The notes: a model not told the origin generated them from the letters alone. Positions 27,245 through 35,964 are shown, counted from the stretch's first letter. The stretch is 64,000 nucleotides of DNA from Sphingomonas endophytica (GCF_014199415.1 NZ_JACIJN010000003.1:248001-312000), one strand, 5' to 3'. A program made the numbers and translations.

Positions 27245-28546
27245 TTACAGGACGAAGCGACTCAAGTCGGAGTTGCGCGCGACGCTGGACAGCTGCGCCT
27301 CGACATAGGCGGCATCGACGGTCACCGCCGCGCCCTGCCGGTCCTCGGCATTGAAGCTGACCTCCTCGAGCAGCTTCTCCATGACGGTCTGTAGCCGGCG
27401 CGCGCCGATATTCTCGATCTCGCCGTTCACCTCCGCCGCGATCCGCGCGACCGCGCGGATCCCGTCGTCGGTGAAGTCGACCGACACGCCCTCCGTGGCG
27501 ATCAGCGCCTTGTATTGCGCGGGCAGCGACGCCTTGGTGTCGGAGAGGATCGCGACGAAATCGTCTTCGGTCAGCCCCTTCAGCTCGACACGGATCGGCA
27601 GGCGGCCCTGAAGCTCGGGCAACAGGTCGCTCGGCTTGGCGACGTGGAACGCGCCCGAGGCGATGAAGAGGATATGATCGGTCTTCATCGGGCCGTATTT
27701 GGTCGAGACGGTCGTGCCCTCGATCAGCGGCAACAGGTCGCGCTGGACGCCCTCGCGGCTGACCGAGCCGCCACGCACGTCGCTGACCGCGATCTTGTCG
27801 ATCTCGTCGAGGAAGACGATGCCATTCTCCTCGGCGTCCTGCAGCGCGATGCGGCTGACCTCGTCCTGGTCGAGCCGCTTGTCAGCCTCTTCCTCGACCA
27901 GCTTCTCCCATGCCGCGGGGACGAGCAATTTGCGCCGCTGCTTGGGGCCGCCGCCGAATGCCTTGCCCATCATCTCGCTGAGGTTGATCATGCCCATCGA
28001 GCCCTGCCCGCCGGGCAGCTCGAACGGCATCTGCGGCGCCTGTTGCAGCTCCAGCTCGACTTCCTTGTCGGCGAGATGGCCCTCCGCGAAACGCTGGCGG
28101 AAGCTGTCGCGGGTCGCCTGGCTGGCGTCCTTGCCGACCAGCGCGTCGAGCAGCCGGTCCATCGCGGCGGCCTCGGCCTTGTCCTTCACCGCGACGCGGC
28201 GGCGCTCCTTCTCAAGCCGCACCGCTTCCTCGACGAGATCGCGCGCGATCTGTTCGACGTCGCGACCGACATAGCCGACCTCGGTGAACTTGGTCGCCTC
28301 GACCTTCACGAACGGCGCGTCGGCGAGCTTGGCGAGGCGGCGGCTGATCTCGGTCTTGCCGCAGCCGGTCGGCCCGATCATCAGGATGTTCTTGGGCGTC
28401 ACCTCGTCGCGCAGATCGGGCGCGAGCTGCTGGCGGCGCCAACGGTTGCGCAGCGCGACGGCAACCGCGCGCTTGGCGTCCTGCTGCCCGATGATGTGCG
28501 CGTCGAGCGCGGCGACGATCACCTTGGGGGTGAGATTATCGTTCAT
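27245..28546 (-). CDS. hslU: ATP-dependent protease ATPase subunit HslU (ClpY)
   Basis: AAA+ unfoldase that feeds substrates to the HslV peptidase. The 433-aa product starts [20 protein letters not shown], has Walker [21 protein letters not shown] near residues 55-74, the intermediate domain (about 110-240), Walker [15 protein letters not shown] and the sensor motif [20 protein letters not shown]. The C-terminal tail ends SRFVL, close to the usual YIL-type tail that activates HslV. It follows hslV in the same operon with a repeat pair in the 199-nt gap. Confidence 0.97.
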   Translation of the reverse strand: MNDNLTPKVIVAALDAHIIGQQDAKRAVAVALRNRWRRQQLAPDLRDEVTPKNILMIGPTGCGKTEISRRLAKLADAPFVKVEATKFTEVGYVGRDVEQIARDLVEEAVRLEKERRRVAVKDKAEAAAMDRLLDALVGKDASQATRDSFRQRFAEGHLADKEVELELQQAPQMPFELPGGQGSMGMINLSEMMGKAFGGGPKQRRKLLVPAAWEKLVEEEADKRLDQDEVSRIALQDAEENGIVFLDEIDKIAVSDVRGGSVSREGVQRDLLPLIEGTTVSTKYGPMKTDHILFIASGAFHVAKPSDLLPELQGRLPIRVELKGLTEDDFVAILSDTKASLPAQYKALIATEGVSVDFTDDGIRAVARIAAEVNGEIENIGARRLQTVMEKLLEEVSFNAEDRQGAAVTVDAAYVEAQLSSVARNSDLSRFVL

Positions 28547-28604
28547 GGTTTTTCAAAGCCCTGATCGGCGAATGTTGTGAATGTTGAGACGCTGGCGGGG
28601 TGAA

Positions 28605-28737
28605 CCGTCGCGCCTGCGGAGGCAGGAGCCTATGGCTGTGGCGTTGGCCGAAAGGTCTGACACATCAGCGTCGCTTCGGTGTCGGACCGCTCACGCGACG
28701 TGACAGACATGGGCCCCTGCCTGCGCAGGGGCGACGG
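28605..28737. repeat. Family E inverted repeat pair inside the hslVU operon
   Basis: CCGTCGCGCCTGCGGAGGCA..GGAGCC on the left and GGGCCCCTGCCTGCGCAGGG..GCGACGG on the right are inverted copies of one unit separated by about 60 nt. A third copy is at 47548-47582. Confidence 0.72.
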
Positions 28738-28745
28738 CGTCGCGG

Positions 28746-29327
28746 TCACGTCGTGCTGTCCAGCGTCTCGATCGTGACGCGGTCGTTGGTGTAGACGCAG
28801 ACCTCGGCAGCGATCTTCATCGCCTTGCGGCACAGCACCTCGGCGTCGTTCTCGTACTCGACCAGCGCCCGCGCCGCGGCGAGCGCAAAATTGCCGCCTG
28901 AACCGATCGCGGCAACCCCCGCCTCCGGCTCCAGCACGTCGCCGTTGCCGGTGAGGATCAGCGTCACTTCCTTGTCGGCGACGATCATCATCGCCTCGAG
29001 ATTGCGCAGGTATTTGTCGGTACGCCAATCCTTCGCCAGCTCGACCGCGGCGCGCATCAGATTATAGCCGTGCCGTTCGAGCTTGGCCTCCAGCCGCTCG
29101 AACAAAGTGAAGGCATCGGCGGTCGCGCCCGCGAAGCCGGCGATGACCTTGCCTCCCTCGGTCCCTTTGGTGCCGAGCGTGCGGACCTTGCGCGCGTTCG
29201 GCTTCATCACGGTCTGCCCCATCGAGACCTGACCGTCGCCGATGACGACGACCTTGCCGCCGCGCCGGACCGAAAGAATGGTGGTGCCATGCCAGACCGG
29301 CATGGAATGTGGATCGTTCCCGTTCAT
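28746..29327 (-). CDS. hslV: ATP-dependent protease peptidase subunit HslV (ClpQ)
   Basis: Threonine peptidase of the HslUV complex. The 193-aa product begins [14 protein letters not shown] and then [20 protein letters not shown]; the first Thr after the propeptide would be the catalytic N-terminus after removal of about 14 residues. [16 protein letters not shown] and the [18 protein letters not shown] segments are typical. The ATG at 29327 is chosen because the longer in-frame extension is unlike the family. It precedes hslU. Confidence 0.96.
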   Translation of the reverse strand: MNGNDPHSMPVWHGTTILSVRRGGKVVVIGDGQVSMGQTVMKPNARKVRTLGTKGTEGGKVIAGFAGATADAFTLFERLEAKLERHGYNLMRAAVELAKDWRTDKYLRNLEAMMIVADKEVTLILTGNGDVLEPEAGVAAIGSGGNFALAAARALVEYENDAEVLCRKAMKIAAEVCVYTNDRVTIETLDSTT

Positions 29328-29443
29328 AGGCCCGCGATTTGGGGCGCGAAGGTGTCCCAGGCAAGGGCAACGAAAGTTTGCACGCCGGCGATGGTATCGC
29401 CACGGACAAGCGACCATATGGCGCGCGGAGAGTGAGTGCGTCG

Positions 29444-29632
29444 ATGATTACCGATAAAGATCGTTTGTATTTCCAGACGCGCGCCGAGGCGGAATTGCGG
29501 CTGGCGGCGGAGGCGGAAGACCCGGTGGTGTGCCAGGCGCATTATGCGATGGCGACCGAATATCTGGAGGCCGCGCACGGCGCGAACATGCGGCTGCCGC
29601 CCGATCCGCAGCGGCTGGCGCGGTCGGGGTGA
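29444..29632 (+). CDS. Small hypothetical protein (62 aa)
   Basis: The product [20 protein letters not shown] continues as a mostly helical acidic chain ([20 protein letters not shown]). No domain is recognised. The pattern of alternating Ala/Glu and conserved-looking HYAMA.EYLE..HG suggests a real small alpha-helical protein. It diverges from hslV and is followed directly by a family A repeat. Confidence 0.6.
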   Translation: MITDKDRLYFQTRAEAELRLAAEAEDPVVCQAHYAMATEYLEAAHGANMRLPPDPQRLARSG

Positions 29633-29634
29633 TC

Positions 29635-29711
29635 CGTCATTGCGAGCGCAGCAAAGCAATCCAGAGCCGGATCAGGACGCCCTGGATTGCTTCGCTACGC
29701 TCGCAATGACG
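29635..29711. repeat. Family A paired palindromic repeat, copy 5
   Basis: CGTCATTGCGAGCG..GCAAAGCAATCCAG, centre AGCCGGATCAGGACGCC, then CTGGATTGCTTCG..CGCTCGCAATGACG. It ends 5 nt before the stop codon of the holin gene. Confidence 0.9.
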
Positions 29712-29715
29712 AAGG

Positions 29716-30123
29716 CTATTTCGCCCTGGCCTTCCCCCATTCGCGCGCGACGGTGTAGCCGAGGTAACCGGTCGCGAAGAGCGTGTAGAGCGGCTCGGGC
29801 AGGCCCGCGAGATAGCCGTTCATCGCCTGCGCGATCGCTGCCGCCGCCTGCGGGCGGACCGCGGCGATCAGCCCCATCGGGATGCTCCACAGCAGCAGCG
29901 CATACATGACGTAGAGGAAGCCCGGCCGGGCGCGGCTGGTCCACGGATCGCTCGCCTGCGCCTCGGCGAGGATCGCGGCGATCTGCGTCTTGACGCGCTC
30001 CAGCTCCTGCGTGCCTTCCATCCGCAGCAGCTCGCGTTGCGCCGCCTCGCGCGCGCGCGGATCGGGGATCAGCTTGTCGAGCAGCCCGGCGACCGGCGCG
30101 ATGATCGTGTCGACGACCGCCAC
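29716..30123 (-). CDS. Holin family protein (3TM-type)
   Basis: A 135-aa protein with an N-terminal amphipathic region (LLDKLIPDPRAREAAQREL), a helix LYVMYALLLWSIPMGLIAAV and a second at LYTLFATGYLGYTVAREWGK. The sequence DPWTSRARPGFLYVMY is typical of the 3TM holin family of alphaproteobacterial phages and gene transfer agents, which form membrane lesions that release an endolysin. It lies 2 nt after the endolysin gene, a classic lysis-cassette pairing. Confidence 0.78.
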   Translation of the reverse strand: MAVVDTIIAPVAGLLDKLIPDPRAREAAQRELLRMEGTQELERVKTQIAAILAEAQASDPWTSRARPGFLYVMYALLLWSIPMGLIAAVRPQAAAAIAQAMNGYLAGLPEPLYTLFATGYLGYTVAREWGKARAK

Positions 30124-30125
30124 GT

Positions 30126-30674
30126 TCAGCGCTCCCCGCCGCCGACGCGGTTGGCGAGCCAGCCGTAGAGGAACGCCTCGTTGGCGGGGCGATGCTCGGC
30201 GAGCGACAGATAGCGTTCGCCCTGCAATGCCTCGACCGCGCGGATTAGCACCGATTCGGCGGTCGGGCCGCGGGTGGCGAGGAAGCTGGCGAGCGCGTCG
30301 AGCGTCTGCGCGCCGACGCGGCCGTCGCAGGCGAGGTCGGGATAGTCGCGTCCGCCGCGATTGAGCGCGGTGAGCGCGCGTTGCAGGAAGGTAACGGCGA
30401 CCGCCGGCCCCATGTTGACCGCGGTGTCGAACAATTCGGCGGCGAGCCGCGGGGCGTGCGCGGCGACACGGTCGAGGCCGGGCGCGGTCCAGTAGAGGCG
30501 GCGGTAGATCGCGACGGCGGCGGGACGCGCGAAATGCCGCATGTCGCCGGTGTAGCCGTTGGCGCGTGCGACCGCCTCGGTGATGCCGAAGCGCGTCGCG
30601 CCGCCGCGATCGGCGGCATTGTTCACGAACCCGCCCTCGCGGTCGATCACCGCGTCGATAAGGTCGTCGATCAT
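30126..30674 (-). CDS. Endolysin, glycoside hydrolase family 108 (N-acetylmuramidase)
   Basis: The 182-aa product has the GH108 signature DREGGFVNNAADRGGATRFG followed by IT, with the catalytic Glu at residue 13, and a C-terminal peptidoglycan-binding-like region (CDGRVGAQTLDALASFLATR). No signal peptide is present, so it would need the neighbouring holin to reach the wall. AAGGAG precedes the ATG at 30674. Such lysis pairs occur in prophages and in gene transfer agents; no other phage genes are near. Confidence 0.84.
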   Translation of the reverse strand: MIDDLIDAVIDREGGFVNNAADRGGATRFGITEAVARANGYTGDMRHFARPAAVAIYRRLYWTAPGLDRVAAHAPRLAAELFDTAVNMGPAVAVTFLQRALTALNRGGRDYPDLACDGRVGAQTLDALASFLATRGPTAESVLIRAVEALQGERYLSLAEHRPANEAFLYGWLANRVGGGER

Positions 30675-30743
30675 GATGGACGTTCTCCTTGGTTGCGGTG
30701 AGAACATATCAGGAACGGCGTTGTGTAGGACAGGGCACCACTC

Positions 30744-30840
30744 CGTCATTCCCGCGAAGGCGGGAAATCCAGAACCCCGGACCTTTGCGTCCCTATCGAC
30801 GGACCTGCGCGTCTGGATTCCCGCCTTCGCGGGAATGACG
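30744..30840. repeat. Family C paired palindromic repeat, copy 2
   Basis: CGTCATTCCCGCGAAGGCGG..GAAATCCAGA on the left and TCTGGATTCCCGCCTTCGCG..GGAATGACG on the right around a 45-nt spacer, 10 nt from the folB stop. Confidence 0.9.
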
Positions 30841-30850
30841 AGGTGGGTTT

Positions 30851-31201
30851 TCAGCGTCCCCGCACGATCTCGCAGCCGACGCGCGCGTCGGGGTAGACGT
30901 CGGGCTTCATCGAGCGGACACGTACCGCCCGCACGCGCGGATCGGTGAGGCAGAAGGCGGCGATGCGCTCGACCAGCGTCTCCTGCAACGCAAAGCCATC
31001 GCCCCCCGCCAGCGCGTGAATGCCGTCGCGGATCGTGTCGTAGTCGAGCACCTCGGCGATCGAGTCCGCGTCCGGCGTCTTCGGGTAATCGACCGTCAGC
31101 CGCACCGACACCAGCACGCGTTGTGGCGCGGCCTCGTGCGGATGGATGCCGAGCCGCATCTGCACCGCGAGATCGTCGAGGATGATCGCATAGTCAGCCA
31201 T
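30851..31201 (-). CDS. folB: Dihydroneopterin aldolase
   Basis: Folate-pathway enzyme that cleaves 7,8-dihydroneopterin to 6-hydroxymethyl-dihydropterin and glycolaldehyde. The 116-aa product shows the family start LDDLAVQMRLGIHPHEAAPQ, then LDYDTIRDGIHALAGGD, FALQETLVERIAAFCLTDPR and a closing VRVRSMKPDVYPDARVGCEI with the conserved Lys near residue 99. It overlaps the upstream reductase gene by 8 nt (ATGGCTGA). Third gene of the folE operon. Confidence 0.92.
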   Translation of the reverse strand: MADYAIILDDLAVQMRLGIHPHEAAPQRVLVSVRLTVDYPKTPDADSIAEVLDYDTIRDGIHALAGGDGFALQETLVERIAAFCLTDPRVRAVRVRSMKPDVYPDARVGCEIVRGR

Positions 31202-31922
31202 GATCGGTCCCGAACATCACGTCGCGCGCGCTCTTCACGAAGCGCTGCCCGCAATCGACGAACACGTTCTGCCCGGTGACGCTGCGCGCTGCCAGCAGCC
31301 ACACCACCGCGTCGGCGACCGCCTCCGCGCCGACCGGGCGTTGCAACAGATTGGCGCGTGCGACCGCGTCGAATTCGGCATCGGTCTGGTCGCCGCTCGG
31401 CAGCGTCAGCCCGGGTGACACGGCGTTGACGCGGACGCGCGGCGCATGGGCCTGCGCCATCAGCACCGTCGCCTGCGCGAGTGCAGCCTTGGTCAGCGTA
31501 TAGCTGTAGAAATCGGGATTGGGGTTGGCGAGCTTCTGGTCGAGCAGGTTGACGACCGCCCCCTCCCTGCCCTGCCCGGCCAGCGCCGCGGCGAGCAGCG
31601 ACGGCGCGATGACGTTGACCGCGTGGAGCCGTGCGGCGAGTTCCGCATCGGGCGCGGCGGGTGCGTCATATTCGAACAGCGAGGCGCTGTTGACGAGCCC
31701 GTCGATCGGGCCGCCCGCACAGGCGCGCGCGAACAGCGCGGGGACGTCGGCGAGGTCCGCCAGATCGCCCTGCACCGCCGTCCCGTCCAGTTCGGTCGCC
31801 AGCGCCTCGGCCTCCGCCTGTGAGGTGCCGTAGTGGATCACCGGCTCATGCCCGGCCGCCGCCACCGCGCGCGCGATCGCCGCGCCGAGCCGCTTCGCGC
31901 CGCCGGTCACCAGCACCCGCAT
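31194..31922 (-). CDS. Pteridine reductase-like SDR (PTR1/FolM type)
   Basis: A 242-aa short-chain dehydrogenase. The cofactor loop TGGAKRLG (residues 6-13) is the T-G-x3-R-x-G form that marks pteridine reductases. In the active site the usual Ser is Asp (VVNLLDQKLANPNPDF, D126) with Y139 and K143 in YSYTLTK, again as in PTR1 and FolM. Sitting between folE and folB, it is probably a dihydropteridine, dihydromonapterin or alternative dihydrofolate reductase using NADPH. The start is 5 nt after the folE stop; the end overlaps folB by 8 nt. Confidence 0.82.
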   Translation of the reverse strand: MRVLVTGGAKRLGAAIARAVAAAGHEPVIHYGTSQAEAEALATELDGTAVQGDLADLADVPALFARACAGGPIDGLVNSASLFEYDAPAAPDAELAARLHAVNVIAPSLLAAALAGQGREGAVVNLLDQKLANPNPDFYSYTLTKAALAQATVLMAQAHAPRVRVNAVSPGLTLPSGDQTDAEFDAVARANLLQRPVGAEAVADAVVWLLAARSVTGQNVFVDCGQRFVKSARDVMFGTDHG

Positions 31923-31927
31923 CGCGG

Positions 31928-32557
31928 TCAGCCGAGCCCCATCAGCGACAGCACTTCCTTGCGGCTGCGGTCGTCGTCGCGGAACACGCCCATCATGCGG
32001 CTGGTCACCATGTTGACGCCGGAGGTGCGGACCCCGCGCGCGGTCATGCACGCATGGCTCGCCTCGATCACCACCGCGACGCCGAGCGGCTTGAGCCCGT
32101 TCCAGATGCAATCGGCGACCTCCGCGGTCAGCCGCTCCTGCACCTGCAATCGTCGCGCATAGCCGTGCAGCACGCGCGCCAGCTTCGAGATGCCGACGAC
32201 ATGGTTGCGCGGGAGGTAGGCGATATGCGCCTTGCCGATGATCGGCGCCATATGATGTTCGCAATGCGACTGGAACGGGATGTCCTTCAGCAGCACAATC
32301 TCGTCATAGCCGCCGACCTCCTCGAACACGCGCGACAGATGCACGCCCGGGTCCTCGCCGTAACCCGCACAATATTCCTTCCACGCGCGCGCGACCCGCT
32401 TCGGGGTGTCGACCAGCCCTTCGCGCGCCGGATCGTCGCCGGCCCAGCGCAGCAAGGTGCGCACCGCCTCGGCGACGTGATCGGGCACCGCGATCTTGCC
32501 GTCTTCCGCCACCAGATCGCCGTCGTCGGGCGTCGCCTGACCCTTGTCGTTCATCAT
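31928..32557 (-). CDS. folE: GTP cyclohydrolase I
   Basis: Converts GTP to dihydroneopterin triphosphate, the first pterin step. The 209-aa product has [20 protein letters not shown], the zinc site with [20 protein letters not shown], the signature [20 protein letters not shown] and [20 protein letters not shown] with the second zinc Cys. Two adjacent ATGs (32557 and 32554) are possible; GAGGAC just upstream favours the first. It starts the folE-reductase-folB operon. Confidence 0.96.
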   Translation of the reverse strand: MMNDKGQATPDDGDLVAEDGKIAVPDHVAEAVRTLLRWAGDDPAREGLVDTPKRVARAWKEYCAGYGEDPGVHLSRVFEEVGGYDEIVLLKDIPFQSHCEHHMAPIIGKAHIAYLPRNHVVGISKLARVLHGYARRLQVQERLTAEVADCIWNGLKPLGVAVVIEASHACMTARGVRTSGVNMVTSRMMGVFRDDDRSRKEVLSLMGLG

Positions 32558-32656
32558 GTCCTCGTCCGTATCGCGCCCGGCTGTAGCACGAATTGATCCA
32601 GCGCAACCCTGCGCGACCTCCGCGGGTTGCATCCTCCGCAACGAAGGAGACGGACG

Positions 32657-32863
32657 ATGGCGGACAATCTGAAGAAGGGCGACGACGTGACCTGGAAGTC
32701 GCACGGCGGCACCGCACACGGCACGGTCGAGAAGAAGCTGACGTCCGAAACCTCGATCAAGGGGCACAAGGTCAAGGCATCGAAGGACGATCCGCAATAT
32801 CTCGTCGAGAGTGACAAGGGCGGAAAGGCGGCGCACAAGCCCGCTGCGCTGAAAAAGGCGTGA
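32657..32863 (+). CDS. DUF2945 small Tudor-like protein (hypervirulence-associated family)
   Basis: A 68-aa basic protein, [20 protein letters not shown] then [20 protein letters not shown] and [20 protein letters not shown]. The GD.V.W.SHGG...G.V..K and D.P.Y.V.SDK pattern is the DUF2945 family, which is predicted to form a Tudor/SH3-like barrel. Role unknown; high Lys content suggests nucleic-acid contact. An AAGGAGA ribosome site is present upstream. It precedes the SWIB gene by 45 nt. Confidence 0.85.
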   Translation: MADNLKKGDDVTWKSHGGTAHGTVEKKLTSETSIKGHKVKASKDDPQYLVESDKGGKAAHKPAALKKA

Positions 32864-32908
32864 TTCTGCGCACGGTCCGGACGGACCGGCGCAAATGGAA
32901 GGATTAGA

Positions 32909-33169
32909 ATGGCTACCACCACCAAGACCGGCGGCATCCACGCCCCCGTTCAGCCCTCGGCCGAACTGGGCGCCGTCGTCGGCAACGAGAAGCTGCCGCG
33001 CAGCCAGGTCATCAGCAAGGTGTGGGACTATATCAAGTCGAACAACCTGCAGAACCCGGAGAACAAGCGCGAGATCCTCGCCGACGACAAGCTGAAGAAG
33101 GTGTTCGGCAAGGACAAGTGCACGATGTTCGAAATGAACAAGTATATCTCGCAGCACGTCAAGGCTTGA
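32909..33169 (+). CDS. SWIB/MDM2 domain small protein
   Basis: An 86-aa protein: a short tail followed by the SWIB fold ([60 protein letters not shown]). SWIB domains occur in eukaryotic chromatin remodellers and in a group of bacterial proteins, including chlamydial ones, where the role is likely DNA-related. GGAAGGATTAGA precedes the ATG. A strong terminator follows 18 nt after the stop. Confidence 0.93.
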   Translation: MATTTKTGGIHAPVQPSAELGAVVGNEKLPRSQVISKVWDYIKSNNLQNPENKREILADDKLKKVFGKDKCTMFEMNKYISQHVKA

Positions 33170-33186
33170 GGCTTTTCGACTGATCG

Positions 33187-33224
33187 CGCGCGCCGCTGGC
33201 CATGACCGGCGGCGCGTTTTTTAT
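33187..33224 (+). terminator. Intrinsic terminator after the SWIB gene
   Basis: CGCGCCGCTGG pairs with CCGGCGGCGCG (one G-T wobble) around CCATGA, followed by six T residues. This is one of the clearest intrinsic terminators in the window. Confidence 0.9.
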
Positions 33225-33273
33225 TGCCGTTCGCAACCAATATCGCGAGGAGAGGGCTGGACGCCGTCGACCT

Positions 33274-34578
33274 TCACACCGCCACCGGCACTGCCGCGCG
33301 CGCCTCGTCGCCGAACACGCGGAGGTAGCGTGCGATTTCCTCCGGCGTGCCGGTTGCCTTGGCGGGATTGTCGGACAGTTTGACCGCCGGGCGGCCATCG
33401 GCGCTCACCACCTTGCAGACGAGCGAGATCGGCTCCAGCCCGGTCGCGCCATCAGGGTCGCAGCCGCGAAAGTCGTTGGTGAGGTTGGTGCCCCAGCCGA
33501 AGCTCATCCGTACCCGGCCCTGAAAATGGCGATAGGTCGCCGCGATCGAATCCGTATCCATGCCGTCGGAGAAGATCAGCAGTTTCTCGCGCGGATCGCG
33601 GCCATGCGCCTGCCACCAGGCGATGATCCGCTCACCGGCCTCGATCGGCGGCGCGCTGTCGGGGCGGAAGCCGGTCCAGTCCGCAACCCACTCGGGCGCG
33701 TCGCGCAGGAAGGCGGCAGTGCCGAACGCATCGGGCAGCGCGATCAGCAGATTGCCGCCATAGGCCTGCCGCCATTCGTCGAGCACCTGATAAGGCGCCT
33801 GCGCGAGCGCGGCATCGTCCGTCGCGAGCGCGGCGGCGACCATCGGCAGCTCGTGCGCGTTGGTGCCGATCGCCTCCAGATCGTGGTCCATCGCGAGCAG
33901 CACGTTCGACGTGCCGATGAAGCGCTTGCCCAGCCCTTCCTTGAGCGCCTCGACGCACCAGCGCTGCCACAGGAAGCCGTGGCGGCGGCGGGTGCCGAAG
34001 TCTGACAGCGCGAGCTCGGGCAGTTGCTGCAATTGCTCGACCTTCTCCCACAATTTCGCCTTGGCGCGTGCATAGAGCACGTCGAGCGTGAAGCGCCCCT
34101 TGCCACGCAGCGCGGCGCGCGCGCGCAGCTCGTTGACGATCGCGAGCGCGGGGATCTCCCACATCGTCGTGCACATCCACGGGCCGTCGAAATGTAGCTC
34201 GAACTGGCCGTCGACGGTGCGCAACTCGTACTCCGGCAGGCGGAAGTCGGCGAGCCACGCGAGGAAGTCGGGCGCGAACATCCGCGCCTCGCCATAGAAG
34301 CTGTTGCCCGCCAGCCAGATCAGCTCCTTCTTGGAGAAGCGCAGGCCACGCGCGTGATCGAGCTGCGCGCGCAACTCGGCTTCGTCGATCACCTCGGCAA
34401 GTCGGACGCCGTGCGTGCGGTTGATGAGGGCGAAGGTCGCGTGCGTTTCGCGATGCCGCCGCCAGATCAGTTGCAGCATCAGCAGCTTGTAGAAATCGGT
34501 GTCGAGCAGGCTGCGCACGATCGGGTCGAGCCGCCAGCCATGATCCCAGGTGCGCGTCGCGATGTCGGTGTAGACCAT
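33274..34578 (-). CDS. pncB: Nicotinate phosphoribosyltransferase
   Basis: NAD-salvage enzyme that makes nicotinate mononucleotide from nicotinate and PRPP. The 434-aa product has [20 protein letters not shown], a typical start, [34 protein letters not shown] with the phosphorylation/active-site His region, and [11 protein letters not shown]. Of two in-frame ATGs, 34578 is preferred: GGAG lies 7 nt before it but only 1 nt before the ATG at 34584. It follows the NrtR-like gene by 16 nt in one operon. Confidence 0.95.
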   Translation of the reverse strand: MVYTDIATRTWDHGWRLDPIVRSLLDTDFYKLLMLQLIWRRHRETHATFALINRTHGVRLAEVIDEAELRAQLDHARGLRFSKKELIWLAGNSFYGEARMFAPDFLAWLADFRLPEYELRTVDGQFELHFDGPWMCTTMWEIPALAIVNELRARAALRGKGRFTLDVLYARAKAKLWEKVEQLQQLPELALSDFGTRRRHGFLWQRWCVEALKEGLGKRFIGTSNVLLAMDHDLEAIGTNAHELPMVAAALATDDAALAQAPYQVLDEWRQAYGGNLLIALPDAFGTAAFLRDAPEWVADWTGFRPDSAPPIEAGERIIAWWQAHGRDPREKLLIFSDGMDTDSIAATYRHFQGRVRMSFGWGTNLTNDFRGCDPDGATGLEPISLVCKVVSADGRPAVKLSDNPAKATGTPEEIARYLRVFGDEARAAVPVAV

Positions 34579-34594
34579 GGCCATTCTCCAGGAT

Positions 34595-35308
34595 TCAGGC
34601 GACCGCGTCGCGGACGCGGAACAGTTCGGCGGGGCGGTGCGAGGCGTCAGCCTCGCGGTCGCCGGTGGCGATCAATTGCCCGCGATCGAGCATCTTGCGG
34701 CGGAAGGCGGGCTTGTTGAGCGTCGTGCCCAACACCGCCTCGTGCACGTCCTGCAACGCGCGCAGCGTGAAGCGTTCGGGCAGGAAAGCGAAGGCGAGAT
34801 CGGAATAGTCGATCTTGCCACGCAGCCGCTCACACGCGACGCTCAGGATGTGGCGGTGATCGAAGGCGAGTGGAAGCTCCGCGCCCTCGTCATTAAGTGC
34901 GCCAAGTGGATCGCCATCGAGCGTCGCGGCAGTAACGCGACCGCCCCGTAGCGCCTGCACCATCTGCTCCGGGCGCAGCAGCGCCAGATAGGCGACGGTC
35001 ACGATCCGCATCCGCGGGTCGCGATCGACCGCGCCGAACGTGTAAAGTTGCTCGAGACGCGCGCCGTCCAGCCCGACTTTCTCGCGCAGCACGCGCGCGG
35101 CGGCCGCGTCGAGGCTTTCGTCGGTTGCGACGAAGCCGCCGGGCAACGCCCAGCGTCCGGCCTGGGGCGGCTGGTCGCGGCGAAGGAGCAGCGCGCGCAA
35201 TCGACGATCGGTCGAGGCGAGCAGCACCAGATCGACGGTCACAGACGGCCGGTCATAGGCGGACGGATCGTAGCCATCGAGATGATCGTCATGGCTTATA
35301 TTTGTCAT
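34595..35308 (-). CDS. NrtR-like Nudix-domain transcriptional regulator of NAD metabolism
   Basis: A 237-aa protein: N-terminal Nudix domain ([20 protein letters not shown], then [20 protein letters not shown] and LREKVGL) and a C-terminal winged-helix-like part ([40 protein letters not shown]). This architecture is that of NrtR repressors, which sense ADP-ribose or related nucleotides. The Nudix box is degenerate: RVLREKVGL replaces R-E-x2-E-E-x-G, suggesting ligand binding without hydrolysis. The first gene of the pncB operon and divergent from a nicotinamidase gene, it probably controls both. Confidence 0.82.
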   Translation of the reverse strand: MTNISHDDHLDGYDPSAYDRPSVTVDLVLLASTDRRLRALLLRRDQPPQAGRWALPGGFVATDESLDAAAARVLREKVGLDGARLEQLYTFGAVDRDPRMRIVTVAYLALLRPEQMVQALRGGRVTAATLDGDPLGALNDEGAELPLAFDHRHILSVACERLRGKIDYSDLAFAFLPERFTLRALQDVHEAVLGTTLNKPAFRRKMLDRGQLIATGDREADASHRPAELFRVRDAVA

Positions 35309-35314
35309 GCGCTT

Positions 35315-35343
35315 TACTTATGTGCAATTTGCGACTATGTCAA
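35315..35343 (-). promoter_or_regulatory. Candidate promoter/operator between the NrtR-like gene and nicotinamidase gene
   Basis: On the minus strand a perfect TTGACA is followed after 17 nt by TAAGTA, a weak -10. Initiation about 7 nt further would fall on the ATG at 35308, so a leaderless message is possible. The same sequence contains a direct repeat, TTGACATAGT and TTGCACATAAGT, which could be a regulator site. Confidence 0.4.
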
Positions 35344-35364
35344 TCAGGACCGAGCGGAGGAACG

Positions 35365-35964
35365 ATGATGAAGCGGCTGGTGCTGGTGGTCGATACGCAG
35401 GCGGACTTCATGAACGCAGAGGGCACGCTGGCGGTGAACGAAGCGGATTCGCTGATCGCGCCGCTGAACGACTATCTGCGCGGATTGCGGGCGGACGACG
35501 TGGCGGGCGTGTTGTTCACCTTCGATACGCATGACGCCGCGCTTTACCCTTCGTCGCCCGAGGCAGCGCTGTTCCCGCCGCACTGCCTGCGCGGCACCGA
35601 TGGCTGGGCGAACGTGCTCGATTCGGCGATGGTCGACCCGGCGATCCCGATCTGGCGGCTGGAGAAAGGCGTGTTCGACATGTGGGCCGAACCGGGCCTC
35701 GTGGTGGAGCGCATCACCGACAGGACGACGATCGACCGCGAGGCTTTCTTCGCGCAGCAACGCGCCGCAGGCGTCGAGGCGGCGACGGTGGTCGGCGTGG
35801 CGGCGGATTATTGCGTGCGCTGGGCGGTCGCCGGACTGGTCGCGCGCGGCTTCATGGTCGAGGTCCCGCCGGCGCTGACGCGCGGCATCGAGCGGTCGAT
35901 CGCGCAGGTGCTCGCCGAAGACTTTGCCGGAGCGCCGGTGCGGCTCACGCCTCCCAGGGCGTGA
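35365..35964 (+). CDS. Nicotinamidase-like isochorismatase family protein
   Basis: A 199-aa cysteine hydrolase. The catalytic triad is visible: D10 in LVLVVDTQADF, K101 in RLEKGVF and C150 in GVAADYCVRWAVAGLVARGF. The metal site residues TFDTHDAALYP and FPPHCLRGTDGW match nicotinamidases, which deamidate nicotinamide to nicotinate. Together with pncB this gives a complete nicotinamide-salvage pair. GGAGG stands 4 nt before the first of two ATGs. Its last 20 nt overlap the convergent Hsp70 gene. Confidence 0.88.
   Translation: MMKRLVLVVDTQADFMNAEGTLAVNEADSLIAPLNDYLRGLRADDVAGVLFTFDTHDAALYPSSPEAALFPPHCLRGTDGWANVLDSAMVDPAIPIWRLEKGVFDMWAEPGLVVERITDRTTIDREAFFAQQRAAGVEAATVVGVAADYCVRWAVAGLVARGFMVEVPPALTRGIERSIAQVLAEDFAGAPVRLTPPRA

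Noticed and set aside
29635..30840. Prophage around the holin and endolysin genes
   Set aside because: No integrase, capsid, tail or attachment site is visible; flanking repeats belong to families found all over the window.
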